Below the pieces are notes generated by a model. The model worked only from the letters and a program-made list of their open reading frames with translations. It ran no database searches and was not told where the DNA came from. Positions 53,804-64,000 of a DNA stretch of 64,000 bases are shown piece by piece. The stretch spans positions 15,795,971-15,859,970 of the forward strand of contig CM030360.1 of NCBI GenBank assembly GCA_017893485.1, given 5' to 3'. The position numbers and the translations under genes are program-made. Numbering within the stretch: position 1 is the first letter of the stretch; each line of letters begins with the position of its first letter. Origin of the DNA: Hemerocallis citrina (Eukaryota; Streptophyta; Magnoliopsida; Asparagales; Asphodelaceae).

Positions 53804-56800
53804 TGTAACGCCCCGAATCCCAAATACAACTGAATTCGAGAGTTCTACAGGATCTTTCCACTTCATTTAGTACAATTTTACAAGGAAATTTGAACTTTTT
53901 ACTTTACATTAGAGTTACATGAAAAATATTACACTTTACATTGCACAACGGAAGTAAATTTACAACATTTAAATAAATGTAAAACAACATCGAATAATCT
54001 TTAAGGATCTGTTCCTCTTTAATCTTTATCATGTCACTTACCAGCATATAAGACTGTGGGTACGTCAGTTTATTCAACCGAAAAAAATTATACACGGCCA
54101 TCCTCTCTATGCCAGAAATAGTATAACTTATTTTCTATATTTAACAAACACAAACTTGTCACATACCAAATTAAAGGGAATACCCTAATGATGTCGTGTT
54201 GTGATTGTGCACTTAGTCCATAATGTAATTATTTATATTATATGACACTAATGCGCACTTGTTCGGATTCTATGCATTCCATACTACATAGGTCCGAGGG
54301 CAAGCCCTTAATCGTTCTTCATCTTTGTAGGGTTCAATCCCTCGCCATGACTTAATCTACTACTGTAACTACGGTAAGTATCCTAGATATTTTTTGACCT
54401 ACGAACTCATGTCTAGGCGCCCTAGAGGGAATCCCATCGCACTGACACATGACTCATCATGCAGGCATCCTGTGGTAATTCAGCTCCTACCATAGACATG
54501 ACACCACCCGTAGTCTTCAAACATCCCACGAGCGTTGCCACCGGGACGGTACTCTGGAGCAGTATCCTTGCCCTGACTCATCATGGGACATCCTGGGATA
54601 CACTCTCGCCGCTGATTCAATGGCCCTCATACTCAATGTTTTTCTCTTACTTTCATCACGTCTTCACTATGTAACTAATCCTTAATTCTAATGAAATAGA
54701 ATCATGAACAAAATCAAAGCACTAGAGTTAACCTCTACACTAAACCGGACTTATCCATTCATTCAAACATAACCAACCATGTTCTTTCATTTCAAATTTC
54801 ATTTCATTTCTTTCCAAATGCCGGGGGAGACTTAGCTACTCTTTTATTTCAATTCCCATTCCCAAATTCTAAAGTTGAGTGTTTCCAACTCATAAGTTCA
54901 CATGTTGAGTTGTCATACTCAAAATATTTCTATTTTCCAATCATGTCTTCCAAATCATTCAATAGTCCATAATTATACATTAAATTCAACTATTCATCAC
55001 GTAACTCATGAAATATTATTTTCACATTAAAAACCACATCGCTAGTTATACGATCAAGGATGAATATTTACATTTCATAATTTGTCACATTATTCTCCAA
55101 CGAGAATAATTCACATTACTACACATAATTCCTTTTTATTCGTATTTCCTTTCCAATATTCCATTCTAAATCTTTTGTAAGCTACAACTTTATACAAATG
55201 CAAGTGTAGAATTTATAGTTCTAAATTATACTTTTATTCTCTAAACATGCTCCACTTCATGCAAATAATCCTCAATTTATTTTTCATAGACTCCCCATAT
55301 TTTTAAGATAATAAATACATTTTTTCCATATTTTTTTGATTATCAAAACATCCAAAAAAATTTGTTTTTCCCACAACATAAACAACAGCCGAAAGCCAGG
55401 GTCGAACCAGCGACCACAGGAGAAACAACCAAAGGCACAACCCACTAGGCCGAGTGCTACACCCGTCTAGAAGAAGGGAGAAAAGCATTAAATGCTCTTC
55501 GGCCGAACGGATTCTTTCAAAATGTTTGAAATAAAAAAGAATGGTGTCAACGGGATTCGATCCCTCAACCTCAGAGAAAACCCCCACACCTACTGTAGCG
55601 ATTAAGAATGATCCGACCACTCGAGCTATGGGCTCGGGTTGTCACCATTACAACTTAAACTTTATTTAAATCAAATCTCTCTGTTGTTTAAAATATATCG
55701 ATGTTCATGAAAATTTCATTTCAAGTTGTTCTTACTAACATACTGTAAAAATTCCAGATTAATCATTTCCATAGTGAATTACACTCCAGTATATGAGAAT
55801 AATTTTCTCAAATAATTAAACATATTTTTCCCAATAATTAACACATTTCTACCATACAATTTGGTTAATTTGATATACTACCACTAATACATTCTTTTTC
55901 GACATTATAATTTTATTAATCCCTATACTAATTTTCTGCCCTTATTCATTTCCCAAACATAATAATTGCATCTTAATTCATTCGTTACAACGTCATAACA
56001 AAAAATTTCCAATTTAGCACATAAAGCGACATTATCAATATACTAATCTTTGCACATAATTTTTTCATGCTACTAACGAAGGTTTCTTTACACAATTCAT
56101 AGCCATATTCATATCGCACACAACTTGAATTTTAACAATAGAAACACATATAATTTGCATATCAACAATTCAATCAATTATAGATCATTTTTCTAATTAA
56201 ATGTGCATTCTTATTAATTATTTTCATGCATCATTTTTCTAATTAAATCTAGCATGCATTCCTATTTAGAAATAGGGAAAATTTACCCACCTTATTGAAG
56301 AAAAGTACAATTAGCAACCTCCTAAACGAATGTCCTTGCAATGAGAGTGCTCCTCCTCCTAGTCGACGCGCACACAAGTCTCCAAGCACACCACACCGAG
56401 AGCTCCCCTTCTTAGATGTCGGCCTCTCCTTCTCTTCTTGTTGCAAGCACAAACCCACACAATCTCTCAATCTTTTACTCACTTACTAACTACTAGATAA
56501 TGTAATTGAACTATAGGTTTGGAAGAATTAATTTGCACAAGAATACTAGCCATGGGAGGGGGTATTTATACTAAAAAAAATGGGAGAATGGATGGCTAAG
56601 ATTGAAGTAGGAGTTAGGAACAAATGGCTTAGATCTAAGGAGGAGTTACACTAACTACCCATGATCAAGTAACCACTCCACCATGATCCCACTCAAAATT
56701 TTGGTTTCCCTCCAAACTCACAACCTGGCCATGCAAGTGTGCTTGTGCACGTGTACGTGCAACGCACGTGCATGCAACTTGGTCTCCATAAAAATTTGTA

Positions 56801-57133
56801 CATTAAATTTTGTATAAAAATAATCTTTAAATTGTGTTCTACATGACAAGTTGTATTTAAAAATAAAATAGCTCATGGGCTGGGCTTTAGTTTTTGGGCC
56901 AAAATAATAATTTTAAAATAAAATAAATAAATTAAATTTTGGGCTTTAAGAAAAATGCTTTTTGTCTAATTGAAAGAAGGCTTTGTATAAAATAATTAAA
57001 AGCACATATTTAAATATCTATACTCATCACAATGAAAATAATTATAAGATTTAATTCAACCAAAAATATTGCACGTGCACTCTACGTGCAAAATAAAATA
57101 ATTTTTTATTAAATGAAAAATCGGGGCATTACA
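53804..57133 (-). repeat. 3' LTR of element F (3330 bp)
   Basis: Complete LTR with ends TGTAACGCC and GGCATTACA. It carries two tRNA-like segments (about 55390-55470 and 55543-55640) and a CACGTG-rich palindromic patch at 56731-56772. Reading frames inside (for example 55303-55620 minus) cross the tRNA-like parts and are not credible genes. Confidence 0.9.
55390..55640 (-). other. two tRNA-like (A-box/B-box) segments in the F LTR
   Basis: Minus strand: segment 2 (about 55640-55543) has TAGCTCGAGTGGTCGGA (A-box-like) and GGGATCGAATCCC (B-box-like). Segment 1 (about 55470-55390) has CTCGGCCTAGTGGG and GGTTCGACCC. Acceptor stems do not pair well, so these are not functional tRNAs. They look like RNA polymerase III promoter or SINE-derived sequence. 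Repeated in the right LTR at about 62832-63080. Confidence 0.45.
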
Positions 57134-57231
57134 ACACTCCCTACTTAGAATAGTTTCGTCCCCGGAACTACAGTCAAGAGTGAGAAAAACAAACACTCAC
57201 AACAAGCACAAGAAAAATACAGAAATACAAA

Positions 57232-57780
57232 TCAAGCAAAAAGCTCAGGATAATCCTTCAACATCCTCTCCTCAGACTCCCAAGTAGCTTCTTCAACCAA
57301 ATGGTTTCTCCAGACTACCTTGACCATCGGTATCGTCTTGTTTCCTCAAGACTTTTTCTCGACGATCAACAATCTCGACAGGAGACTCGATGTAATTCAG
57401 ATCCAACTGCAAACCTTCCGGCACTTCAGGCAAATGATGACTCGGATCTGGAATATAACCTCTCAGCATAGACACATGAAAGACATTGTGCACCTGAGAT
57501 AACTCTTCCGGTAACTCAAGCCGGTAAGCAGTTTTCCCGATCCTTTTCAATATCTTGTACGGGCCTATAAACCTTGGGGCTAATTTTCTGCCTTTGCCAA
57601 ATCGAACCACACCTTTACTGGGCAATACTTTTAGAAAGACGAAGTCACCAACCTCAAACTCAAGGTCCCTTCTCCAGTTGTCTGCATAGCTTTTCTGCCT
57701 GCTCTGAGCTTCCACCAACCTTTTCCTGATCAGAACAATCTTCTCAGAAGTTTGCTGCACAAGCTCAGGACCAAACAATT
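57232..57780 (-). pseudogene. integrase C-terminus and chromodomain of element F (frameshifted)
   Basis: The frame 57778-57293 reads VGDFVFLKVLPSKGVVRFGK, LAPRFIGPYKILKRIGKTAY, LPEELSQVHNVFHVSMLRGY and ends after EIVDRREKVLRKQ. A one-frame shift near 57340 then opens the expected chromodomain end (VVWRNHLVEEATWESEERM, then YPELFA) to a stop at 57234-57232. Chromodomains on integrase are the mark of chromoviruses and can guide integration to particular chromatin. The frameshift breaks it here. Confidence 0.82.
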
Positions 57781-58512
57781 GACGCTCCCTAACTTTAAAC
57801 TAACAAACAGGTGTCCTACACTTCCTGCCATACAAAGCTTCGTACGGTGCCATCCCGATGCTAGTCTGAAACTGTTGTTGTAAGCAAACTCTACCAAAGG
57901 TAAATGCCTTTCCCAACTGCCTCCAAAGTCTAATATACAACACCGAAGCATATCCTCAAGAATACGATTGACTCTCTCGGTCTGCCCATCGGTTTGCAGA
58001 TGAAAAGCAGTGCTGAAATCCGTCTTGGTACCCAAAGCTGTCTGAAGACTCCTCCAGAAATGCGAAGTAAACCGCGCATCTCGATCAGACACAATAGTTG
58101 ACGGAACACCATGAAGCCGGACGATCTCGCCAACATACAACTCAGCTAACTTGTCCATCGAAGCAGTGAGTTTCATCGCCAAAAAGTGAGCAGACTTGGT
58201 TAGTCGATCGACTATAACCCAAATCGCATCATTGCCTTTAGAACTCTTAGGCAATCCTGTGATGAAATCCATACTGTTGTTATCCCACTTCCATTCCGGA
58301 ATAGGTAACGGTTGTAATAGACCTCCGGGTCTTTGATTTTCGGCTTTGACTTGCTGACAAATCTCACACTTCGCCACAAATTCAGCCACATCCCGTTTCA
58401 AACCTGACCACCAGAAATGCTGTTTGATGTCTTTGTACATCTTAGTACTCCCAGGATGTACTGACAAAAGAGTAGCATGCGCCTCCTGAAGAATACTCTC
58501 TTTCAGGTTCAC
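57730..58512 (-). pseudogene. integrase core of element F
   Basis: Minus-strand frame with zinc-binding HHCC ([20 protein letters not shown] through [12 protein letters not shown]), then the catalytic core [39 protein letters not shown] and the [14 protein letters not shown] region (D, D, E). A frame break near 57840 separates it from the C-terminal part. Cuts and joins DNA during insertion in active relatives. Confidence 0.85.
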
Positions 58513-59034
58513 CTAATTTGGAACACATAGCCTATCTCCGAACCACAGCACTCCATCCCTGATTTGATATCCGGGCAACCTGCTAGCACCAACCTGCTCC
58601 TTCATCTCCAAGATATCAGCATCAACCTCCTGACTTGCAATGATCCTTCCATTCAGTGTAGGCTGAAGCCTCAACTGAGCTAAAGATGCTCCCAATCCTT
58701 GCAAGACAACTTCAATACCTGCTCGATCCAATTCCTCAATCAGATGCTTCTGAGTTGTAATCAAACTGGATAAACTGCTCTTGCGACTAAGTGCATCAGC
58801 AACAACATTAGCTTTCCCAGGATGATATTTGATCTCAGGTCGCATGTCCTCAAGCACTTCCAACCATCTTCGCTGCCTCAAATTCAGATCCCTCTGCTGA
58901 TATATATACTTCAAACTCTTGTGGTCCGTGTACATGTTCAATTTCTCACCGTACACGTAGTGCCTCTATTGCTTCAGGGAAAAGATAATTGCAGCCAACT
59001 CCAGATCATGAGTCGGGTAATTCTTCTCATGCGG
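58513..59034 (-). pseudogene. RNase H region of element F
   Basis: The frame 58956-58513 contains YTDHKSLKYIYQQRDLNLRQ, RRWLEVLEDM, YHPGKANVVADALSRK (Ty3-type RNase H C-terminal signature) and the linker to integrase. The N-terminal part, between 58957 and 59034, is interrupted by stops after AYGSRQL. The stop at 58513 separates it from the integrase frame. Confidence 0.82.
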
Positions 59035-60355
59035 TCATAGTTGCCTAGACCCATAAGCGATTACTCTTCCTTCTTGCATTAAGACACAACCATGCCCACG
59101 ATGTGAAGCATCGCTATAAACATCATACTCAATACCTGCTCTAGGTAAAGCCAAAATAGGTGCAGTAGTCAGTTTCTCTTTCAACTCCTGAAAGCTCGCC
59201 TCACATTGCTCAGTCCACTTGAAGTTCACATTCTTCTTGGTCAGATCAGTAAGCGGCACGGCTATCTGGGCATAACCTTGAATGAATCTCCTGTAGTATC
59301 CAGTCATTCCAAGAAAACTTCTGACTTCCTTTACTGTAGTAGGCCTAGCCCAATCTCTCACTGCCTCTATCTTCTGAGGGTCAGTTGCCACTCCCTCCTT
59401 AGAAAGGATGTGACCTAGGAATGCCACATCAGATTTCCAGAAATCACACTTGGATAACTTGGCATACAACTCCTGCTCTTCTAGCTTCTTCAAAATTGCT
59501 GCCAGATGCTTGGTGTGCTCCTCCTCCGACTTGGAGTACACGAGAATATCGTCGATAAATACCACGATGAAAGAATCAATGAACGGCCTCAGAACTCTGT
59601 TCATCAAATTCATGAAGATTCCGAGTGCATTCGTCACTCCAAATGGCATAACTAAGAATTCGTAATGCCCATGTCGAGTTCCAAATGCAGTTTTGTGCAC
59701 ATCTTCAGCTTTCAATCAAACTTGGTGATATCCTGATCGAAGATTTATTTTGGAGAAAACAGCTGCTCCTTGTAGACGATCGAACAAATCATCAATTCGG
59801 GGAATAAGATACTTATTCTGAACAGTGACCTTATTCAGCTCCCGGTAATCAATACACATTCTCATCGATCCATCCTTCTTCTTTACCCAAAGCACTGGTG
59901 CTTTCCAAGGTGACGCACTAGGTTGAATAAAGCCTTTCTCCAACAGTTCCTCAATCTGCCGTTTTACCTCATCCTGTTCTACTGGAGCCATCCTATACGG
60001 TGCCTTAGAAATGGGTGCACTCCCTGGTTGAACAGTGATGCTGAACTCCACATCATGATGCGGGGGTAACCCAGGAAAATCCTCCAAGAACACAGTTGGA
60101 TAGTCCCGAACCACAGGAATCCCTTGCACTTCCACAGGAATCTCTTCCTTGCGGATAGCTGCCACCAGCCTAGAACACTTCTTCTTCCCTTGGAAAGTGA
60201 CTTCAGGTCCACCTGGAGCCTTCACTGTTACCTTCTTGGTCTTGCACTCGATGCTTGCACTGTACACCGACATCCAATCAATGCCAATGATAACATCGAC
60301 TTCCAAGATAGTCAGCTCGATTAAATCAATCCCGAAGATTCGATCTCCAATCACA
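59035..60355 (-). pseudogene. protease end and reverse transcriptase of element F
   Basis: Two frames separated by a single stop near 59716. The first (60354-59716) has the protease tail ([18 protein letters not shown]) and RT motifs [52 protein letters not shown] and the [12 protein letters not shown] box. The second (59715-59035) has VMPFGVTNALGIFMNLMNRV, the catalytic FIDD (residues 53-56, about 59559-59548), FLGHILSKEGVATDPQKIEA and WTEQCEASFQELKEKL. The catalytic aspartates are preserved. The stop disables this copy. Confidence 0.88.
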
Positions 60356-60600
60356 ATCTCACAATCAGCATAATACCGATTAGTGGTTAGAGTTTCTCCT
60401 CATGGAGTAGCTACTGCTAAGATCATGCCTGGAAAAATCTTCGGTTCAACTCCCAACACTTTAGCAAATTTAGGAGGCACAAAAGTATGAGAGGATCCAG
60501 TATCGGACAACACAGCTTTCATTCCATATTCTGATGTAAAAGGTCCATCAAATTCGAAGTATGAAACATGAACTTTCAAGTCAATATTTCCATTTCATTG
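60356..60600 (-). pseudogene. protease start of element F
   Basis: The minus strand reads the active-site string LSDTGSSHTFVPPKF (about 60475-60520), then GMILAVATP, a stop (TGA near 60400) and [19 protein letters not shown] leading into the next frame. Retropepsin-type. Upstream there is no zinc knuckle, only about 75 bp of A+T-rich sequence before the gag-like ORF. Confidence 0.7.
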
Positions 60601-60674
60601 AATTTCAAACTTTATACATTCGAATTTAAAACATTTCTTGACATCAGAATGAAAATAGTAGAAGCTACAACAGT

Positions 60675-61097
60675 CTAACTCCTATGGTTCCTCTTCGCTT
60701 CTCTAAGTTCTCCCCGTAGTTCTTCAACTTCTTCCTTCAGCACATCGGTCATGTTCTTCCTCTTCTCGAGTTCCCATACACGATGACTGAGAACTGCAAA
60801 GTCGTCCTTACGCTTTGCCAGCTGAGCCTCCAATAATCCGACTCTCTCTCGCAGTGTTTCTATCTGCCTCTGAAGAGATGTCAAAAGACTACTTGGCATT
60901 AGTTCTTCTTCTTCATCAGAAGAGTCATCAGATGAATCCGGAGGTGGGGTGATCTCTTGGGATTTAGGCCATTCTTCTCCGTCAGAATCTGCTTGCCCTG
61001 GGTAGTACTCGTCCTCGGAATCTGCCTGTCCAGGATGGTACTCTTCCTCAATGATATGCCAGTCGTCTTCTCCAGCAGGGTCGAAGTGATCAGCCAT
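60675..61097 (-). CDS. short acidic coiled-coil ORF in the gag position of element F
   Basis: 140 codons from the ATG at 61097; an upstream in-frame ATG at 61139 is less likely because it adds a hydrophobic stretch. The N-terminal half is acidic with an imperfect repeat (EEEYHPGQADSEDEYYPGQ then ADSDGEEW). The C-terminal half is Leu/Glu/Arg-rich and predicts a coiled coil (LLTSLQRQIETLRERVGLLE, LKEEVEELRGELREAKRN). No capsid fold or zinc knuckle is visible, so it is not a normal gag. It may be an N-terminal gag remnant after deletion, or an accessory protein. Intact frame next to a decayed pol. Confidence 0.5.
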   Translation of the reverse strand: MADHFDPAGEDDWHIIEEEYHPGQADSEDEYYPGQADSDGEEWPKSQEITPPPDSSDDSSDEEEELMPSSLLTSLQRQIETLRERVGLLEAQLAKRKDDFAVLSHRVWELEKRKNMTDVLKEEVEELRGELREAKRNHRS

Positions 61098-61234
61098 CTT
61101 AGAAATAGAGAGAAAGAAGCATAAGTCATAGAGCAACACAAATATAAGTCACTTACATTTAAATCTCTAGACTCAAACACACACTCTAATGTGCACTTCT
61201 AGGGTGTCGTTCCTTATAAATTTGAACAAGTGTG

Positions 61235-61256
61235 AAGCATGGCTCTGATACCACTC
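61235..61256 (-). other. primer-binding site of element F (initiator Met tRNA type)
   Basis: Minus strand TGGTATCAGAGCCATGC begins about 3 nt inside the LTR boundary at 61257 and gives the orientation of F. Confidence 0.85.
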
Positions 61257-64000
61257 TGTAACGCCCTGAATCCCAAATACAACTGAATTCGAGAGTTCTA
61301 CAGGATCTTTCCACTTCATTTAGTACAATTTTACAAGGAAATTTGAACTTTTCACTTTACATCAGAGTTACATGAAAAATATTACACTTTACATTGCACA
61401 ACGGAAGTAAATTTACAACATTTAAATAAATGTACAACAACATCGAATAATCTTTAAGCATCTGTTCCTCTTTAATCTTTATCATGTCACTTACCTGCAT
61501 ATAAGACTGTGGGTACGTCAGTTTATTCAACCGAAGAAAATTATACACGGCCATCCTCTCTATGCCAGAAATAGTATAACTTATTTTCTATATTTAACAA
61601 ACACAAACTTGTCACATACCAAATTAAAGGGAATACCCTAATGATGTCGTGTTGTGATTGTGCACTTAGTCCTTAATGCAATTATTTATATTATATGACA
61701 CTAATGCGCACTTGTTCGGATTCTATGCATCCCATACTACATAGGTCCTAGGGCAAGCCCTTAATCGTTCTTCATCTTTGTAGGGTTCAATCTCTCGCCA
61801 TGACTTAATCTACTACTGTAACTACAGTAAGTATCCTAGATGTTTTCTGACCTACGAACTCATGTCTAGGCGCCCTGGAGGGAATCCCAACGCACTGACA
61901 CATGACTCATCATGCAGGCATCCTGTGGAAATTCAGCTCCTACCATAGACATGACACCACCCGTAGTCTTCAAACATCCCACGAGCGTCGCCACCGGGAC
62001 GGTAGTCTGGAACAGTATCCTCGCCCTGACTTGTCATGGGACATCCTGAGATACACTTTCGCCGCTGATCCAATGGCCCTCATACTCAATATTTTTCTCT
62101 TACTTTCATCACGTCTTCACTATGTAACTAATCCTTAATTCTAATGAATTAGAATCATGAACAAAATCAAAGCACTAGAGTTAGCCTCTCCACTATACCG
62201 GACTTATTCATTCATTCAAACATAACCAACCTTGGTCTTTCATTTCAAATTTCATTTCATTTCATTCCAAATGCCGGGGGAGACTTAGCTACTCTTTTGT
62301 TTCAATTCTCATTCACAAATTCTAAAGTTGAGTGTTTCCAACTCATAAGTTCACATGTTGAGTTGTCATACTCAAAAATATTTCTATTTCCAATCATGTC
62401 TTCCAAATCATTCAATATACATTAAATTCAACTATTCATCATGTAACTCATGAAATATTATTTTCACATTAAAAACCACATCGCTAGTTATACGATCAAG
62501 GATGAATATTTACATTTCATAATTTGTCACATTATTCTCCAACGAGAATAATTCACATTACTACACATAATTCCTTTTTATTCGTATTTCCTTTCCAATA
62601 TTCCATTCTAAATCTTTTGTAAGCTACAACTTTATACAAATGCAAGTGTAGAATTTATAGTTCTAAATTATACTTTTATTCTCTAAACATGCTCCACTTC
62701 ATGCAAATAATCCTCAATTTATTTTTCATAAACTCCCCATATTTTTAACATAATAAATACATTTTTCCCATATTTTTTTGATTATCAAAACATCCAAAAA
62801 AATTTGTTTTTCCCACAACATAAACAACAGCCGAAAGCCAGGGTCGAACCAGCGACCACAGGAGAAACAACCAAAGGCACAAGCCACTAGGCCGAGTGCT
62901 ACACCCGTCTAGAAGAAGGGAGAAAAGCATTAAATGCTCTTCGGCCGAACGGATTCTTTCAAAATGTTTGAAATAAAAAGAATGGTGTCAACGGGATTCG
63001 ATCCCTCAACCTCAGAGAAAACCCCCACACATACTGTAGCGATTAAGAATGATCCGACCACTCGAGCTATGTGCTCGGGTTGTCACCATTACAACTTAAA
63101 CTTTATTTAAATCAAATCTCTCTGTTATTTAAAATATATCGATGTTCATGAAAATTTCATTTCAAGTTGTTCTTACTAACATACTGTAAAAATTCCAGAT
63201 TAATCATTTCCATCGTGAATTACACTCCAGTATATGAGAATAATTTTCTCAAATAATTAAACATATTCTTCCCAATAATTAACACATTTCTACCATACAA
63301 TTTGGTTAACTGATATACTACCACTAATACATTCTTTTTCGACATTATAATTTCATTAATCCCTATACTAATTTTCTGCCCTTATTCATTTCCCAAACAT
63401 AATAATTGCATCTTAATTCATTCGTTACAACGTCATAACAAAAATTTTCCAATTTAGCACATAAAGCGACATTATCAATATACTAATCTTTGCACATAAT
63501 TTTTTCATGCTACTAACGAAGGTTTCTTTACACAATTCATAGCCATATTCATATCGCACACAACTTGAATTTTAACAACAGAAACACATACAATTTGCAT
63601 ATCAACAATTCAATCAATTATAGATCATTTTTCTAATTAAATGTGCATTCTTATTAATCATTTTCATGCATCATTTTTCTAATTAAATCTAGCATGCATT
63701 CTTATTTAGAAATAGGGAAAATTTACCCACTTTAACATGATATCTAATTAGAAATATGGAAAAACAACCCACCTTATTGAAGAAAAGTACAATTAGCAAC
63801 CTCCTAAACGAATGTCCTTGCAATGAGAGTGCTCCTCCTCCTAGTCGACGCGCACACAAGTCTCCAAGCACACCACACCGAGAGCTCCCCTTCTTGGATG
63901 CCGGCCTCTCCTTCTCTTCTTGTTGCAAGCACAAACCCACACGATCTCTCAATCTTTTACTCACTTACTAACTACTAGATAATGTAATTGAACTATAGGT
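61257..64000 (-). repeat. 5' LTR of element F, truncated by window end
   Basis: 2744 bp homologous to 53804-56500 of the other LTR. A segment of about 45 bp near 63730-63775 is extra compared with the left LTR and appears to duplicate the neighbouring AGAAATA...GGAAAA...ACCCAC sequence. Both tRNA-like segments are repeated at about 62832-63080. Confidence 0.9.

Larger units (their letters stand above)
53804..64000 (-). mobile_element. element F: chromovirus-type Ty3/gypsy retrotransposon with 3.3-kb LTRs, right LTR cut by window
   Basis: The repeats 53804-57133 and 61257-64000+ are nearly identical (roughly 2-3 percent differences, one about 45-bp indel at 63730). The complete one begins TGTAACGCCCCGAATCCC and ends TCGGGGCATTACA, an extended inverted terminus. 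Internal region 57134-61256: initiator-Met-type PBS by the right LTR, short acidic gag-like ORF, protease, RT, RNase H, integrase and chromodomain, all minus strand. Long LTRs plus chromodomain suggest the Tekay/Del group. Pol has several stops and frameshifts. Inserted in E. Confidence 0.9.

Noticed and set aside
55303..55620. 105-codon minus-strand frame as a membrane protein gene
   Set aside because: It runs across tRNA-like segments within an LTR and is truncated in the other LTR copy.
55390..55640. Functional tRNA genes
   Set aside because: Internal A/B-box-like sequence is present but acceptor and anticodon stems do not pair convincingly.

Overview
The window is a plant (angiosperm) nuclear segment made almost wholly of nested transposable elements. 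Long terminal repeats (LTRs), target-site duplications (TSDs), primer-binding sites (PBS), plant Ty3/gypsy lineages and one plant gene fragment all point to this. The species cannot be told from the sequence. The only recognisable host gene is at the left edge: the first 129 codons of a MIZU-KUSSEI1-like (DUF617) gene on the minus strand (1-389). A non-autonomous Mutator-like element (MULE) sits about 40 bp upstream of its TATA box.

Left block. Element G (2261-11041, minus, TSD ATAAT) has 3.4-3.8 kb LTRs and an internal region of only 1.5 kb that holds gag and a stub of protease. Its left LTR carries a 583-bp non-autonomous Helitron, and the other LTR shows the empty site. Element C (11088-20668, minus, TSD AGCAA) is a Tat-like element lacking reverse transcriptase (RT), RNase H and most of integrase.

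Central block. An old, A+T-rich, stop-ridden endogenous pararetrovirus (Caulimoviridae-like) is cut into pieces at about 20.94-23.36, 37.10-38.58 and 51.38-51.45 kb. Three LTR elements interrupt it. Element A (23362-37089, plus, TSD ACAAT) is young: its two 623-bp LTRs differ at 4 sites. It is a nearly intact Tat-lineage element with gag, protease, RT, two RNase H domains and integrase, followed by a 209-bp tandem array, spliced antisense ORFs and a 58-bp tandem array. Element B (38578-51373, plus, TSD GAACC/GAACT) belongs to the same non-autonomous family as C. A 3430-bp solo LTR (H, TSD CTGCT) related to G is inserted inside it. Element D (from 51447, minus) is another relative of C.

Right block. 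D is cut at 52490 by an LTR-like sequence E, which is cut at 53804 by F. F is a minus-strand chromovirus-type Ty3/gypsy element with 3.33-kb LTRs, an initiator-Met-tRNA-type PBS, a decayed pol with a frameshifted chromodomain, and no recognisable capsid. Its right LTR runs off the window.

The nesting gives a relative history: pararetrovirus first; then B, with H later inside it; D, then E, then F; and A very recently. A (complete pol) and B/C (no pol) share the PBS core and a motif in the 3' part of the LTR, so an A-like element could mobilise B/C in trans (inference).
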